From the NCBI GenBank assembly GCA_035048485.1, contig CM068583.1, forward strand, positions 18,823,341 to 18,887,340: a DNA stretch of 64,000 nucleotides. The letters run 5' to 3'. Within the stretch, counting starts at the first letter, position 1; each line of letters opens with the position of its first letter. Source of the DNA: Pteria penguin (lineage: Eukaryota; Mollusca; Bivalvia; Pterioida; Pteriidae). Of the stretch, positions 1-13,494 are shown piece after piece. The notes beneath the pieces were generated by a model. It did no database searches. It saw only the letters and a list, made by a program, of their open reading frames with translations, and was not told where the DNA came from. The translations under genes and the position numbers were made by a program.

Positions 1-519
1 TTTTAAAAATATCAATGATGAAACGATACAAAATTTGAACTTGATCTGTAAGTTGTCATTATAAAGCAATGTACTAAATATCAAATGATACTCTGCCAGC
101 ATGACGAAAACAAATTGCGGAAAACTGATTTGCTGACAGACAGAGTGCTAACCTAAGGTCCCCCTCGGATTCTCCTGTAGGGGACTAATCATAATGGATA
201 CCGAAGATCAGAGTGCGCCTGAGTTGTAAGCTTCTCCTGTTGTGAAAGTCGCTGATTTGCAAGGAACACAACAGCATTCAGACAATGCAAACATATCTTA
301 ATTCTTCAAACACGAGTCGAATTTCGTGAAGGAAGTGCCATAGTCACCCAGTAGGAAGGTGTATGATTACAGTATATTGGTCCTGTTACAGCAGTACAGT
401 TGATAGTAAATTGCTTACTAAATCTAATTGTTTAGCATTACAGGTATTCACAGATCACGTCAAATGCAGGTGCATAAATACTTAATTATTTACGGATATT
501 GATTTGGTTACTTATTTAG

Positions 520-755
520 CTTACATTTCCATGTCAATATCACTACTGATGGGATTGCAAGGTTTTTGGTTAAAGCAATTGGAGCACAAAACTCTAAGTC
601 ATCTACATACTTTCAGTTACATTTTTTTCACGCTACCTTTATTGTCAATTCTTTTGCAATGCATTGTAATCTACATTTTTAAAAGACAGAAATTAAGTCT
701 TACTAGTACCACTAGTGAAGATTTTATGTCTGGAACAACTGTATCATACATATAA
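520..755 (+). CDS. Candidate last exon of a multi-pass membrane protein
   Basis: An open stretch of 78 codons follows a possible splice acceptor (TTTAG at 515-519, phase 1) and ends at TAA 753-755. The peptide has two hydrophobic segments, roughly its first 20 residues and a stretch before a basic FKRQK motif. A short Ser/Thr-rich hydrophilic tail ends in VSYI. This looks like the end of a transporter or receptor whose other exons would lie left of the window. No family was recognised, and no upstream exon is visible. Confidence is low. Confidence 0.28.
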
Positions 756-3272
756 ATAGATATCTATTTTCAGACAATGGTGTAACACAGATTACAAATT
801 ATAGTGACCCTCAAAATATTTTATATCACTATTAATAGCTATTATAATTCTTCAATCATTTATGTCGACATTGGTAAATTGTCAATTATGGTGGTATTTC
901 ATGAAAGCAGAGCATAATAAAATGCTTTATATGCGTAACTTCCGCTTATGAAATCAATTTTCCAAAACGAATTTTGTTTCATTCATAAATTCACAAAGAA
1001 ATGATAAATCAACAAAAACATTTGATAATGAGAAAATGCAGATAGTTGATTAAAGCGATACATCACCGACAAAATTGTATACACAATTGTCATTACTATC
1101 ATGCGATGATTTTATTGCATACGGCGTGTTGGCCTACCCTGCATTGATTTCTCTTAGACATGACATCTCTACGATGGCGCCCATACGGTTTTATTATTGA
1201 AAATGAAGTAACACGTATAATCATAAAAAGGACACAAACGGGAAGACACAGAACAAATTCCTATGACGAACCACAGACTGCTTGATTGCTTGTCATGTAA
1301 ACGCAAAATCGATTATGTATAAATGCAGTATCTTCGTTAAATGCCTTGATGTTGTTCTTGTGAGGTGAATACTTAATTGGGCGGGTTTATTGGAATTAAT
1401 TTTCTATTTACGTCCGTTTATTTGTCATTTATTTGGAGTTTTCTATGACCAACGAAGAGAATGGGATTACCACACGGTGGAGAAAGTATGTGGCGTGTTG
1501 ATGGGATTTTTTTTTTGAAAGTGCTCAGATGGGTTTGTCACGAAATATTATGAGGACTCTTATGTAGTTACTGTAATTGAGTCGAAAGAGAACATCAGAG
1601 ATAATAACGGACGAACGAATATGATTAATTCATTTAAAAACTATATTCAAATTCATACACACATTATACCGTTTTATTGCATGATTTTGTGGCGTGTACA
1701 TCGTAAGACATCGTTTACGTACTCTTTTAATTTTGAGAAAACGTGTACTATGTTTATCTTTTGACACACAATCAACTATTGCATGTAATGCAAATCAATC
1801 CAGTCCGGAAAATAAAGTTTGTCATTATTTATTGTAAAATTACATAAAAACGTTTACTTTAATTCAAACAGACATTGAGTAAATGGTAGATGTTTTTTTT
1901 CTTATTTAAATCTAAAACGATATCTTTTCATGTGTCATAAAGATCCATGGAGTCTTATCATGTTAACATTACCACGTTGATGACATTGCGAAAATTATCG
2001 AAACACTAAGGAATATGTCCGTAATCGACAGCTTTGTCCTACTAATGAAATGGGTCTTCTATTTGTCTTTCTGATAATTAGTTTGGTCAGCAAAAACTTT
2101 ATTTGACTAGAAGCACATCTGATGCAGTATATAAATATTGATACTATGTATAGTTATGGTTATAATTGCCATTAAATCCATGCAGCTAGTGACTGTAGGA
2201 ATCCTAGGCTATCGCCATCATCATTTCCGCTAGCCAAGGTTTCGATTCGCATCTATCTTTTCAAAAGAGAAGCAAAGCGAAACCTTGGTTAGTGCAGATG
2301 TACCAGCATATTCGTCTTTGGTTCAGTACTGACACAAAATACATACTTACGTACTTGCTGTGATACAACTGTGTAAATTATTGGAAAATTAAGTAACGTC
2401 TCCCTGAAGCATAACTCTGTTGTCATTTGATGTATTCGTTTATCACTATTGTTTCAGTTTGGATGAATATTATGCTGTGTAGAATAATTTGGACTTGTAC
2501 AGATTTGGCCTTGAGTATCACTGAAAAGATATTATCTGTCTTACTGAGAATCCGACGAGTAAACTGAGGTGGTAAATGTATATATGATATAGGAATAATT
2601 GTTTTTGTTAAGGATGAGGACAAAGAAATAATGTCCTTTGAAATTATCAATTACTGCTAATGAAGTTACATTACTAAATTCATTTGTGCTGTATTTGTTT
2701 CTTTGCGATATTATTGTGTGACACTTTATGAGAAATTCCTATATTTACTCTAGTGATTTACTCTGCAAATAAAAGTTATCCGTGTCATCGATATATTATT
2801 TAACAAAGTTTTGAGCAGATTAAAAACGAAGTATGACGAATAAAAAATGCAATTTATAGATTATTATTACCCAACGAGAGAGATTCATGCCAGCTGAAAG
2901 TAAAAAGTTTTGAATTTGTGTCGGGTTTTTGAATTTGTCATTCTAATTTGTATTTTTCAGCACTTATTCTGATTGTATACATTTTAATATTGTGCATTTA
3001 TGCGTTTGTCGAGCATGGGTAATTGCTGATGTCACATATTTTTTTTCCAAATGATAGTTATGTCAAGAGTTGTTTACATTACCCAGTATCTAAAGTTGGC
3101 ACTGTCAATTGTCAGATGATAGATGGACTGATAATGTATCAATTACTAGGTAAAAACTCACAGTCGATTCTAGATAAATATAATAATCCTAATTTCATCT
3201 TTTAACAATATTTTTATTTATGTCATTTATTGTTTTATTTAGATATAATAGACTTTTTCGGTATTTTTGCAG
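756..3272. other. No gene seen
   Basis: AT-rich DNA with no supported exon. It contains an imperfect inverted repeat at 2229-2296 with 15-base arms starting CTAGCCAAGGTTTCG. Confidence 0.5.
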
Positions 3273-3989
3273 TTTTCGCTGAACGCTCATGAAAACGCTA
3301 TCGTCAGTAGGGGCATGGGTTGTTCGTCGTCACATTTCCAACATCAAAAGATGAAGACTTACAGAGAATATAATAGCGTTGATTCTATGGCTACAGTGGA
3401 CACAAGGGGAGAACCTGACGGTGAAACAACAAGTAGGAAAATGAAAATTTAAATTCAACCTTACGTTGAAGCAACACATCAGAAATCATTAAGTATCGCC
3501 ATAAGATAAAACTCAAAATAAGTAAATAAAACACGTAATGATTTATGGTTACTGAACGTTAAGTGTCAACTTCTCAATGTCCTGCATTTCAAATAAGTTG
3601 AAACCGTAGCCTGTCACGGTTATTACCTCAAAATATCACCCAGTGCTTGGGACAGATTTGTTGTATAGGTCGAAATGCATCAAGCAGATACTGTCATCAA
3701 ATAATTAAAATAATTTTCATGTGACTTAAAACAATAAATACACATTCATCCCTTATCTTATATCTTGTAAAATTTCCCTTTTATTTGTTCCGGTCCTAAA
3801 ATTGAATGATTTGATGATTAATTTTCTTGATTTTGTTGAGAGATCAGTCGAGTTTTTATTTTTTTTCCAGTAACATGTGTGGATTCGGGTTTTGACGACG
3901 AGAAAAATAAACAAGGAGATAGCGTGAAATGTTCAAAAGAAGCAATAGAAACTACCCCAGAAGGCTCAAATACAAAAGGAGAAATTTAA
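3273..3989 (+). CDS. Candidate two-exon hydrophilic C-terminal tail
   Basis: Exon pieces 3273-3432 and 3871-3989 join in frame (phase 1) across an intron with donor AAGTAGG and acceptor TTTTTTCCAG, and end in TAA 3987-3989. The joined peptide of about 92 residues is polar, acidic and Ser/Thr-rich (motifs MGCSSSH, DSGFDDE) with no domain recognised. It resembles the cytoplasmic tail of a membrane protein. It may belong to the same locus as the membrane exon at 520-755, as an alternative end. No transcript evidence is available. Confidence 0.3.
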
Positions 3990-6900
3990 TTAGAGAAAAA
4001 TAACCAAGTCTCAATGATATTTCGTTCAATTTCAATTCTATTTCTATTACTTTAGAAAATACATACTTTGAAATCCGCGTCTACATCTTTGTCACACTGC
4101 AGTTATATTGGACGTCAAGGATTTTATCGTCTAGATTATCCACAAACACCGTGACGATTGTACTTTGATAATGTTACCAATCTACTTTTTTATCTTCTCC
4201 AAACCGGGACAAAGTCTTTTATTCTCCTCGGCCGTATATGTAGAGTTCAGTTTTACAATATTCATAATGATTAATATGCCGAATCCACTTGATCATAAAC
4301 ACACTTCAGTGTAATGATATGCTGAGCTTACTCTATCAGGCAGTTGTGTTTTATATATACATAAATACACCGATGTCTTGTAATAAGAATTCGCAAAGTT
4401 AAGCCACTGTCACATTGTCAAAATTTCGACCAGGAGATAGGGCAAGTATCATTTCGCCACAACTATTCACTTGTCGTGAAAATATTTTTACGGCTCAAGG
4501 AAATATCTTTTCATGTGGCCTGTAGTCGACAAACAGCAACTTAAACGGTTCAAGCTACTGTCATACTGTCAAGAGAATGATTCTTTACAACTCTCCACAA
4601 CTCTTCATGCGTCATACTTGATTCGGGTCTCTTTATATCGTAAGTATTCGATAGCGGCGAGAATTGTAAAGGATTTGAAACTGTCATTACAGTTTTCGAG
4701 TCGTGCACATATCGGATGCATGTCGCCCAGAATTCGAACACGTCTTCATGGTATTCATACCTAAATAACATATGCATTTGTCAATCGAACAGTACTCGTA
4801 ACACACTCGTCATAAATCGTCCTGCACATTGTCACGACTCGTAGTTAGGTGAGGTCCTGTATTTTGATTGTGGATTAGACAGATATCGTGAAAAGAAGAA
4901 GAAAATTATTGTACTTCCTTCAGTGTGGAATACAACTCTAGTAATATGGAAGAGAGCTCAAGCTATGTTGAAGAGATCTCGAACAAGTGTCAAGTAACTA
5001 TCCTATCATCAGAATTCGCAGACAAGTTAAGCTTTCGTCATGTTATAACTCGCAATCTGACTTAGGAACTCGAAGTACCAACTCATAACAATATATCAAC
5101 GAATGTGCTCGAAGTAAAATATTGAGTTCACTGTATGATCAACACATTTATGTGTATTATTGGTCTCAAAGTGTCCGACTTTGCACCTGTTGGTCACGTT
5201 TTGATAATGACGTCATGAAAAAATCGGACGTTCTCTAGAAGTATATTGAGATCGTCACCGGTCCACTAAGAAGAATTTGTAGTTCTCTGTGACAAGTTGT
5301 AGATTTGCATGTGACAAAATTTTGAGTGTAAATGGACGATTTGAATATATCTTTATGAAAATTCAAACAATTTAATTAGTTGAAATAGACGATGGTCCAA
5401 ACTTACTGTAACGGTAATGATAGGATTCAAAAGGGCGAAGTCGTAACATTGTTATTTTTTAGTGTTTAGTATTGTGCATTTTGTTTCATAGAAAGTTTAG
5501 TCTTGCTTTTTTTATGAAATACACGTCTTCGACAAGGAATGGACATGAGAATAGACGAAAGATAGGTATAGAATGCCTAAGTCTACACGAAATAAATATC
5601 TTGTATATACAGTTGAATTATCATGAGAAGATATATATATATGTGCCTTATTTATATTTCTTCGAGAGTCGATGTACGAAAGTCATACAGTAATGAACCA
5701 TTCACATCATGGAATTTTACGTACAGTTTCTTATGTGATACTTACACACTGCATTTTCTCTTATGATAATAAATGCATGAATTTGATATATGGTCGAAAG
5801 TGCTTACCTGGAACTAACAACAGCTAATGATATGTGATTTGCATCCTGAATATTACAAGTGGAAAATTCTACCAGTTTATGTTCCAAAGGTTGAAGATTT
5901 TCTTTGGATTTTTCGGTTACCTCACTACTTCAACACTTTCTACCTTTGTATAGTTGAGAAAAGAATATTCAGTTTTTCATAACAACGACTTAATAAAACA
6001 CATGTTCATCAAAGACTTTGTACTGCAATATTATGTTAAGGATTTAAAAAGTGGAGAGTTGAATAAGACGGTCTTTTTTCAGTTTACGTCATTCAATCTT
6101 TTAAGTATTATGTGACAATACATATCAATCTATCATTTCGTGTTGTAACATGTTCATTCTGTATGCCAGGAACGCTGACAATTTAAAATACAAATGCCAT
6201 ATTCAATAAAATAATAGCTGCCAATCGGTACAAGAAAGTGTATATTTGTTCTTTTCATAATATATCGAAATTTTTTTTTATTAATCATATCAATGGACTT
6301 TGCCGCCATTAACTGCGGTCCTAATGTTAAGGGAGGAAATAAAACGTATTCCCACAAAAATGACGCAAAGAACAATGAAACATTTTTTATGACGTCATAG
6401 GGTTGTTGCCGTTAAACGTCATTTCTAACTCATACATGCGTAGCTTTTTAAAAAGCTTAGGTTGCAATCGGAATAGCTTTAAATCTTCAAGTTGTTGGTC
6501 AAAAAGCCGAATGGCTTTATGTAAATAGGAATTACATGTACTTGGTTTTTAAACCATCTTTTTATGCGCAGTTATGAATTTTCCCGCTAAAATTTCTAAA
6601 GCCAGGCCTCATTTTTTCATTATTAGGAAAGTAGCCGCCCTTTTTTTCCTTTTTAGGAAAGTCTCTCGGATGTTCTCGTCAATATTCGGAAATACGTTGG
6701 TTTTAGTAGTGAGCAAATCTTTTTTTTTTTTTTTTGAAAAATTGTGAACATGTTATAAGATTTATTTCTAGAAATCTCAATACCTACAGCAGAATTATAT
6801 GCTAATACTGTTTCTTAGTGCTGGATTATTACCCAACATGCCACGCTAATGGAGTGTGCACATGCGCTCTCAAAGCGAATTTACAATCGTAATATACAAT

Positions 6901-7930
6901 CAGCCGAAGCCGATTGCAAATACACAAGCGCTGCCTAACGGATAATAACGGACGGCGAAGCTCATTTTGAAAACGATTGTCTTATCATTTGACCGTTATA
7001 TTTCGGTACCACTATGGCATATACAATCGAATATTTGTGGGATGTCTCTTTAGGTGCCTATACTTATTTGCTCTAGATATCTGTGGCGACTTCTGTCATA
7101 CAATTGAATCAGATGACTTTGTTTTATCTTAAAAATTTATCTGAAATATGATGCTGCAATATTAACTATCAAACATTAGAACTGATAAGACAATAAACCA
7201 TTGTGTTCCTGTGTAGTATATGATAAGGTTGTAACAACCGCGTACAAAATTTTAACTCTGGATCTCGAAAAGATAAGATCAGGCACAAATAATGAGTGAG
7301 CGTCTCTTGGTTAATTACCACGCCATATGACCATATACGACTTCATTCTGAAATTTGGGAAAACAACGAACTAAAATTTTACATCTGGTATAAAAATAAT
7401 ACATTAGTGGCAAAAATTGTAACCAAGACAAAACAAGGTTTGAAATTCTATAATCCTGTTTAAAATTGGCGTGGTTCACTCACCTCCTTTAATATCTAAG
7501 TGATCAGTTCTCAATTTTCAGACGCTTTACGTTTTCATTTTGTCAGATAAAATTCATAAGCGTCTTTTCTCTAATGATAAATAAATGAAATGATATTAGA
7601 TATTATCGATAAATATGAAGCTAATGTTCGATCATTACAAGTTTGGTCGGTACAACGATTCCGGTAATCCTTTGTAACAATAGACGGATTAGCTGGTAAA
7701 ACAGAGAAGAGATCATATTCATGTATCATATATGTCAAAGGATATCAATATCATACAAATGTAGTAGATTGGAGCAGATAACTTGAAACTACCATTGTGA
7801 TTTGAAATCCAGACCCTTGGTTAGACGAATTACATATTGAATAATTAACCTTGGTAAACAGAATTTACTTCAAGTAAAATCCGCTACGATGAGTGTTACA
7901 TGTACATACATATATATGGATAAAGTACTA
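3990..7930. other. No gene seen
   Basis: AT-rich DNA with only short random open frames. A stretch near 7085-7115 (GACTTCTGTCATAC) matches the end of the Penelope-like element copies found further right, so a small piece of that family may lie here. Confidence 0.5.
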
Positions 7931-7938
7931 AGTACTAT

Positions 7939-8252
<314 letters not shown>

Positions 8253-8425
8253 GATGTAAGAGGTAATGTTTGTTTTTTAATTCTTTTATCCAAGTTTCTG
8301 AATGATATTCATAGAAGCTGTACGGATTTTATCATGTTCTGTCTTATCAACGGACACAATGTGGTCTGTGGGACAAGAAAGATAAAACTCGCATACATAC
8401 ATGTTAACAAAGGGCAAAGGTCACA

Positions 8426-11400
8426 ATGTGGACATTCATCAAATTAATGTTAATTGCACACGCTGCATCGACCAACGGTAAGCCTTCTTCATTTTCATTG
8501 AAATCAGTCCTATAATCGTAATGCAATATATAACACAATGCTCTGTTATGGGGACATGTTTCTAACGATAAAGCACACTTGTGTTATTAGTACTTGATGG
8601 ATTAGATTATCTATTTCTCCAAGTGCGCAATGAAACCTTAACCGTTTTGTATAGTTCTGAATGTATGCATAGCATTAACATTTATTTTAAATTCATAAGG
8701 TTAAAAAAAAAAAAGAAATGAAGGAAACAAACAATCGAACATCTTCAAATTTCAAATTATATTAAAATAAAGGTTACATTAGTAAAGTGTTTTTGGAATT
8801 TTTGCAGCAGAAACTCAAAATATCTCTGTCGATATGAATAACGACATATTCCTGAATGTTACCAATTCTCAAAACGGCCATTGTTCGAATCGAACTTAGC
8901 CGGCTTTCACCCAAAGAAAAGAAATGCTTATAAAATGAGTACCCTATTTCCTTTCATTGTGTTATCTATAATCATTTTATTTCTTTAGCAAATACAATGT
9001 AACATGCAACTAAACAAGGTCTATGTTATTTTGTTTGAAATTTTCATAAACGGCAAGATTTTAATGCTTTCTCTACAGTTGGGTGCAGTCCTTACCTTGC
9101 ATTCAAGTGCACTTGAAAAGTGCACTTCAAGTTTAGTTTTTCGTCCTGAAAACAAATTATAAAGCTCAGTTAAGTGCACTTGACATCAAGTTTACTTTAA
9201 AGTATTCCGTCTTCAAGTTTACTATCACGTGACACTAAGTTTACTTTTCATGTTTGATTGATTATTGATTATTGTTTTACGTCACACCACGAATATTTCA
9301 CGTATATGGTGACGGCATCTGCCTGATGCGGGGCATACAAATTTTGACCTTTGCAACGGACCCACCCGAAGCAGTGAGGGATCTTTAACGTGCCATGCAT
9401 ACCACGACACGGGGCCTCGGTTTTTACTGTCTCATCCGAAAGACATGACACCGGCATGACCAGTGCGGGAATCGAACCCCGGCCTCCCGATCAGGAGTCC
9501 GACGCGACACCACTAGGCCACGCCGGCTTACTTTTCACGTTTGTTTATTACAATTATCTAGTTCGTATAACATGATAGAAAAAATTGTCTTATTATGTAC
9601 AATTGCATATTTTATATAAAAAAAATTGTTTTCATATAAAAATATAGTAAATCCCCTTTTTCCTGATGTTATGTGACTGTGACACTTTCTATACAGTGTT
9701 TATTCACATTCATGTATATATACAGTGCTGAATTATATTGTTTCGTCTGTATGTCAAGGCATTCACGGCGGGTGTGGCTAGCCAAACAGGAGACGCTTAC
9801 TCCTCCCGGGTACCTGGTCTCACCTCTGAATTTCAGGGGTCCGTGAATGTCCACTGTGGTACATTGTTGTTAGTGCCATACTCATGTGACACCAGTTATT
9901 TTCGTATTTTACATGTATATAGAAAGTAAACTAAACTTGAAATGCACTTGGAGTAAACTTGGAATTAAGTTTAGCACTAAACTTGGAATCAAGTTTACTA
10001 CTAAACTTGATCCCAAGTTTACTGTGTTGTCTTCAAGTAAACTTGAAAAGCAGTCATAAAGTTAACTTGAAGTGCACTTTGTGTAAGGTTAGGACTGCAC
10101 CTAAGTGTAGATTATTCCCCATTGAGTCATGTGACCATTCCGACTCCGATTAAGTGCAATAATCTTGTTTTTCGTTATAACATAATTTATAATATAATAT
10201 AATATAATATAATATAATATAATATAATATAATATAATATAATATAATATAATATAATATAATATAATATAATATAATACAATTTATAATTTCAGGAGTT
10301 CCTATACAGAAGCGTTTCCTGTTTGATTTGTTCGGTCATTCTTACCAGAATCCCGGAGATATGTCCAACGAATTGGGAATTCATAACAGTAATGTTGGAG
10401 ATCAAACAAACGGTCTGGTACTTCAGCATCAGATAATGAGCGCAGGCGTAACCGGAACCGGATATGTACAGCATCAGGGACATAGCGGCCCTGGTAGGAT
10501 AACTATAGTATCGTTATCGCACTTTTCATATTTTCCTACTTTCTACTTTCTTAGTTTTTAGAGGTTTTTATTTTAATTTGTTATGATTTTCAAGAAATGA
10601 TACTTAACTCATTTATGATTGTGGAACGAAATATGTGGAAATGCAAAAGTTGCAAAAAGAAGTCGAAATATAATTGACTGTGTTGGAAAAGGAAATTTGT
10701 GGGCTTTTAACCCTGATCAAAATTGAATACTGGAAGTATGAATATTTGATTAGTTTGTATTGCCTCAGATTTTCAGAGCCAGAATGTCGCATATAGCCAT
10801 GGAGTTGATCATCTGCCAGGTAAATGTTCATCATTAAGTCAGCATTGCCCTCCAGAATGTTCAACTGTGGACACCGTAACGGGATGCATCATTTGTAAAA
10901 ATAATTGTTGTAAGTAAAAAGTACCACATCCCTCCCTCTATTTTTAAATGCCTAATTTGCATTTATAAGGACATGAGAATCTGAAAATCATTGTGAATTT
11001 TTTGGTTTTTCCACCTCTCAATTGCATCACCAATACCGTTTCTGTGGAGGAGATGCGCACTTCGTCAAATTATATTTCCATAATAGTAGAGCTAAGTTGA
11101 AAGTGAAAAAATATATGCAGAGCAAAAATAAGTACATGAAAGGAAAAGTAGGTAAAAGTTTCTGACATATTCTATACATTCTTAATATTGCCATTCTAAA
11201 TAATCTTTGAAAATAAAACATTGAATAAAGTAAATATTGTATGCTGCTATTTTCAAGCTTTTAATGCTTTCTTTAAATAAATGTATATTTAATTAGTATA
11301 GGTGATATGTTCATTTTCTCAGTATCTGTCCAAAACGCCGCTGCCACATCATCTTTCAGTTCCAAAACGCAAACACCAACAAAGACAACCGTAACACTCG

Positions 11401-12337
11401 GTACGTATGACGTTAGGCGAAATCTGCTTCGCCAGCAGCTAATATTGCGTATGAGAATATGACACTGAAGCATTTTATTTATATCTGCATGAAAATTATT
11501 TGGAATTCATAACTTAGTAAATATTGAAGATGATTTGCATTCACATAAAATATTTATTGTAATCTATGACAGTTTAACAGTTTTATGTGACTCTATTGAT
11601 ATTTCTGCATATACATTAAATATGAAATATTGATTGTCTTTGATTAAACACAATATATCATGATTCTTTGACAGGAGCACACTGTCCCGTCTTCCCCTCT
11701 GGTTGTCCCAGAGGAAGTGTCGCTCTAGTTAATGGATGCCCAATATGTACAGGTCAGATATTAATTTATATAAAATCGCGAAGGCAGAATTTCAGAAAGT
11801 CTTACTGTATAACATGGAAAGCAACTATTTGCTAACATAGGAATTGAAGTTACTGACCCATTACTAACATTTTATCCGTTTACCTATATTTATTGAAGTT
11901 TGCTGTGCGATCATTTGAGACAATTATTTGAATGAAACAAACAATGTAAATGTAAACACGGACATTTATCATTTAGGTTTCCTTTAGAATAAGATTTTAA
12001 ATTTACGTGGAATCATTTGTGCATAGGCAATTGAATATCTAAATAAAATTCTTTAAGATAACTTTAAACAATGAATTAATGTTGATCAAGTCAACGGAAA
12101 AAAATGAACAGAAAAAAAAATTGCAATTTCAAACTGTAATCGAAAACTTGGCAACAGTATGTTCGAATATTACTTTAACCATAATCAGTAAACATTTTAC
12201 TCGATACAGTTCCACATTCAACATTGGCGCCTAGGACGACAACGTCATCACCTACATGTGCGCCACTTCGTTGTGTGGCACCCTGTAACAAAGGAATCGT
12301 CATCAATAAGGCGGGATGTCCACAATGCCTATGTTAG
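8426..12337 (+). CDS. Gene A: secreted protein with three antistasin-like cysteine modules
   Basis: Six exons: 8426-8477, 10296-10493, 10769-10909, 11323-11400, 11675-11752, 12210-12337. All five introns are GT..AG and phase 1, giving 224 aa. Residues 1-17 form a signal peptide (MWTFIKLMLIAHAAS). Exon 2 encodes a polar Gly/Gln/Asn/His-rich segment with an early QKR basic site. Exon 3 carries a six-Cys module (residues about 102-129), exon 4 a Ser/Thr linker, exon 5 a four-Cys module, and exon 6 a final six-Cys module ending CPQCLC followed by TAG. AATAAA occurs about 65 bases after the stop. The cysteine spacing fits half-length antistasin-type domains, which in leeches and other animals inhibit serine proteases. 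Here the role is unknown, and a matrix protein is equally likely. Confidence 0.8.
8808..8899 (+). other. Possible alternative terminal exon of gene A
   Basis: After acceptor TTTTTGCAG the phase-1 frame stays open for 30 codons to TAG at 8897-8899. Spliced to exon 1 it would give a roughly 47-residue secreted peptide with three N-glycosylation sequons (NIS, NVT, NRT). No polyadenylation signal is obvious, so it may be chance. Confidence 0.2.
9255..9528 (-). mobile_element. tRNA-derived SINE
   Basis: Read on the minus strand it starts with a tRNA-like head carrying an A box (TGGCCTAGTGG) and a B box (GGTTCGATTCC). A central domain contains CACTGCTTCGGGTGGGTCC, and it ends in a TCAATAATCAATCAA tail. 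Near-identical copies lie at 22314-22580 and 46564-46846, so the family was recently active. Confidence 0.88.
9663..9930 (+). repeat. Dispersed repeat family R2, copy 1
   Basis: Shares the blocks GGCATTCACGGCGGGTGTGG, CACCTGGTCTCAC and GTCCACTGTGG with copies at 13630-13885 (minus), 16895-17120 (plus) and partial copies at 22903-22960 and 49915-49985. It is probably a non-autonomous mobile element. No coding capacity is seen. Confidence 0.75.
10184..10280. repeat. (AATAT)n microsatellite
   Basis: About 18 uninterrupted copies of the pentamer immediately upstream of the acceptor of exon 2 of gene A. The same pentamer recurs at about 28484-28525. Confidence 0.95.
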
Positions 12338-12409
12338 AACGATGCTTATCAGGACATTATAGATGATGTGCTACTTACAAGGGTATTGCAATATTTCACA
12401 AATAAATCA

Positions 12410-13159
12410 CATGTTTGCGTTTGTGTCAGTTTTCCATATCACAGCATTATATCATCAGTAATACAGCCTGATTACCAGTAATTTGATGATGGTTTACACC
12501 TTCAGAAGCTGATCAATGCACTCTACACGTGGTAAGAGTATATAGTCCCTGTAGATCTGATTACTCATTAATCAAACATATCAACGTCGGCAGAAATCAG
12601 AAATAGATAGACTTAAATACTCATTTCTAAAATGAAACTATTTTTTATATCTAAATAATTGTAGATTTTATGATTTTTTACTGAAGTGGGATAAACTGTG
12701 TAGTTAAATGGGAAATCAAATAGAAAATATATGATGCCAATATGTTTATACCAATACAAATGATGAAATCAACACGCTGTTTACTGTACTTTTATGAAGA
12801 GAATGTACTTCGCTCAAGGTCACATATGTTATTATCTATTCCATATGCTGTCGTACCAAGTGTTCTTGTCATCTACAACGATACAAGTGTTTAATTAAGT
12901 CACTAACCGACCATCCAACCAACCAACATATCATGCAGTCTATGCAGTACTTATTATTTATGACGAAAGAAATTTTAAAACACACAGTTTTTCTTTTTCA
13001 TTAATAGGTTCTTCCATATCATACCTATGAAACATTCATTTAATGCTTCAGTGTTGAGAATTGGTATGAACCTAATTAAATCAATCTATTTCATCACATT
13101 ATAATGAAGGCAGGGGTACAATACTAAGAATAATGCACAATTTCTATAAAACGTAAATA
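12410..13159. other. Intergenic gap between convergent genes A and B
   Basis: AT-rich, with no exon recognised. It contains the 3' flanks of gene A (plus strand) and gene B (minus strand), which face each other tail to tail. Confidence 0.5.
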
Positions 13160-13494
13160 CTATTTACCCTGGATGTGTTTACCGCAGACATATTGACATT
13201 CTTCCATGGAACGGAATTTATTTTTCAATTCCCCGCAACCTCTTTCAACATACAGTTGGCATCTCTGCGTTCTAACATCAAAGGCATAACGCTGTTCAAA
13301 AGTCTGACACTGCTCTCCGGCCATGGGTGGCATCATACATATGTCTTTATGAACGGAAGCCTTTGGCTGGGATGTTTGTGTCCCCTTTGGCATGTAATAA
13401 CAGACAGGACAGCCATTATTATCAAGAAAAGTGTACTTCTTTGGACAATTTGACGGGAAATCTGGGCATTCAAATGTGTTGTGGTTTTGTCCGG
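13160..13494 (-). CDS. Gene B exon 4: cysteine module plus Kunitz domain
   Basis: This is the best protein-family match in gene B. Kunitz landmarks visible are RYAFD, CQLYVERGC and the SMEECQYVC end. The upstream four-Cys module reads CPDFPSNCP..NNGCPVC, lacking the third and sixth cysteines of the full module. The domain sits at the extreme C terminus, seven residues before the stop. Confidence 0.88.

Larger units (their letters stand above)
9079..10104. mobile_element. Foldback-type DNA element, interrupted by two other repeats
   Basis: The left end reads TTGGGTGCAGTCCTTACCTT. The right end, reverse complemented, reads TTAGGTGCAGTCCTAACCTT. Both arms (about 9079-9255 and 9925-10104) are filled with short direct and inverted copies of AAACTTGA and GTGCACTT. 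A SINE (9255-9528) and a second dispersed repeat (9663-9930) sit between the arms. No transposase is present, so it is a non-autonomous element in intron 1 of gene A. Confidence 0.65.

Noticed and set aside
1444..1490. Possible first exon with ATG and donor AAAGTATGT
   Set aside because: It has only about 14 codons, no signal peptide and no phase-matched downstream exon that could be supported.
9390..9575. Short open frames in SINE copies, repeated at 22325 and 46690
   Set aside because: They are translations of the SINE body, present only because the copies are similar.
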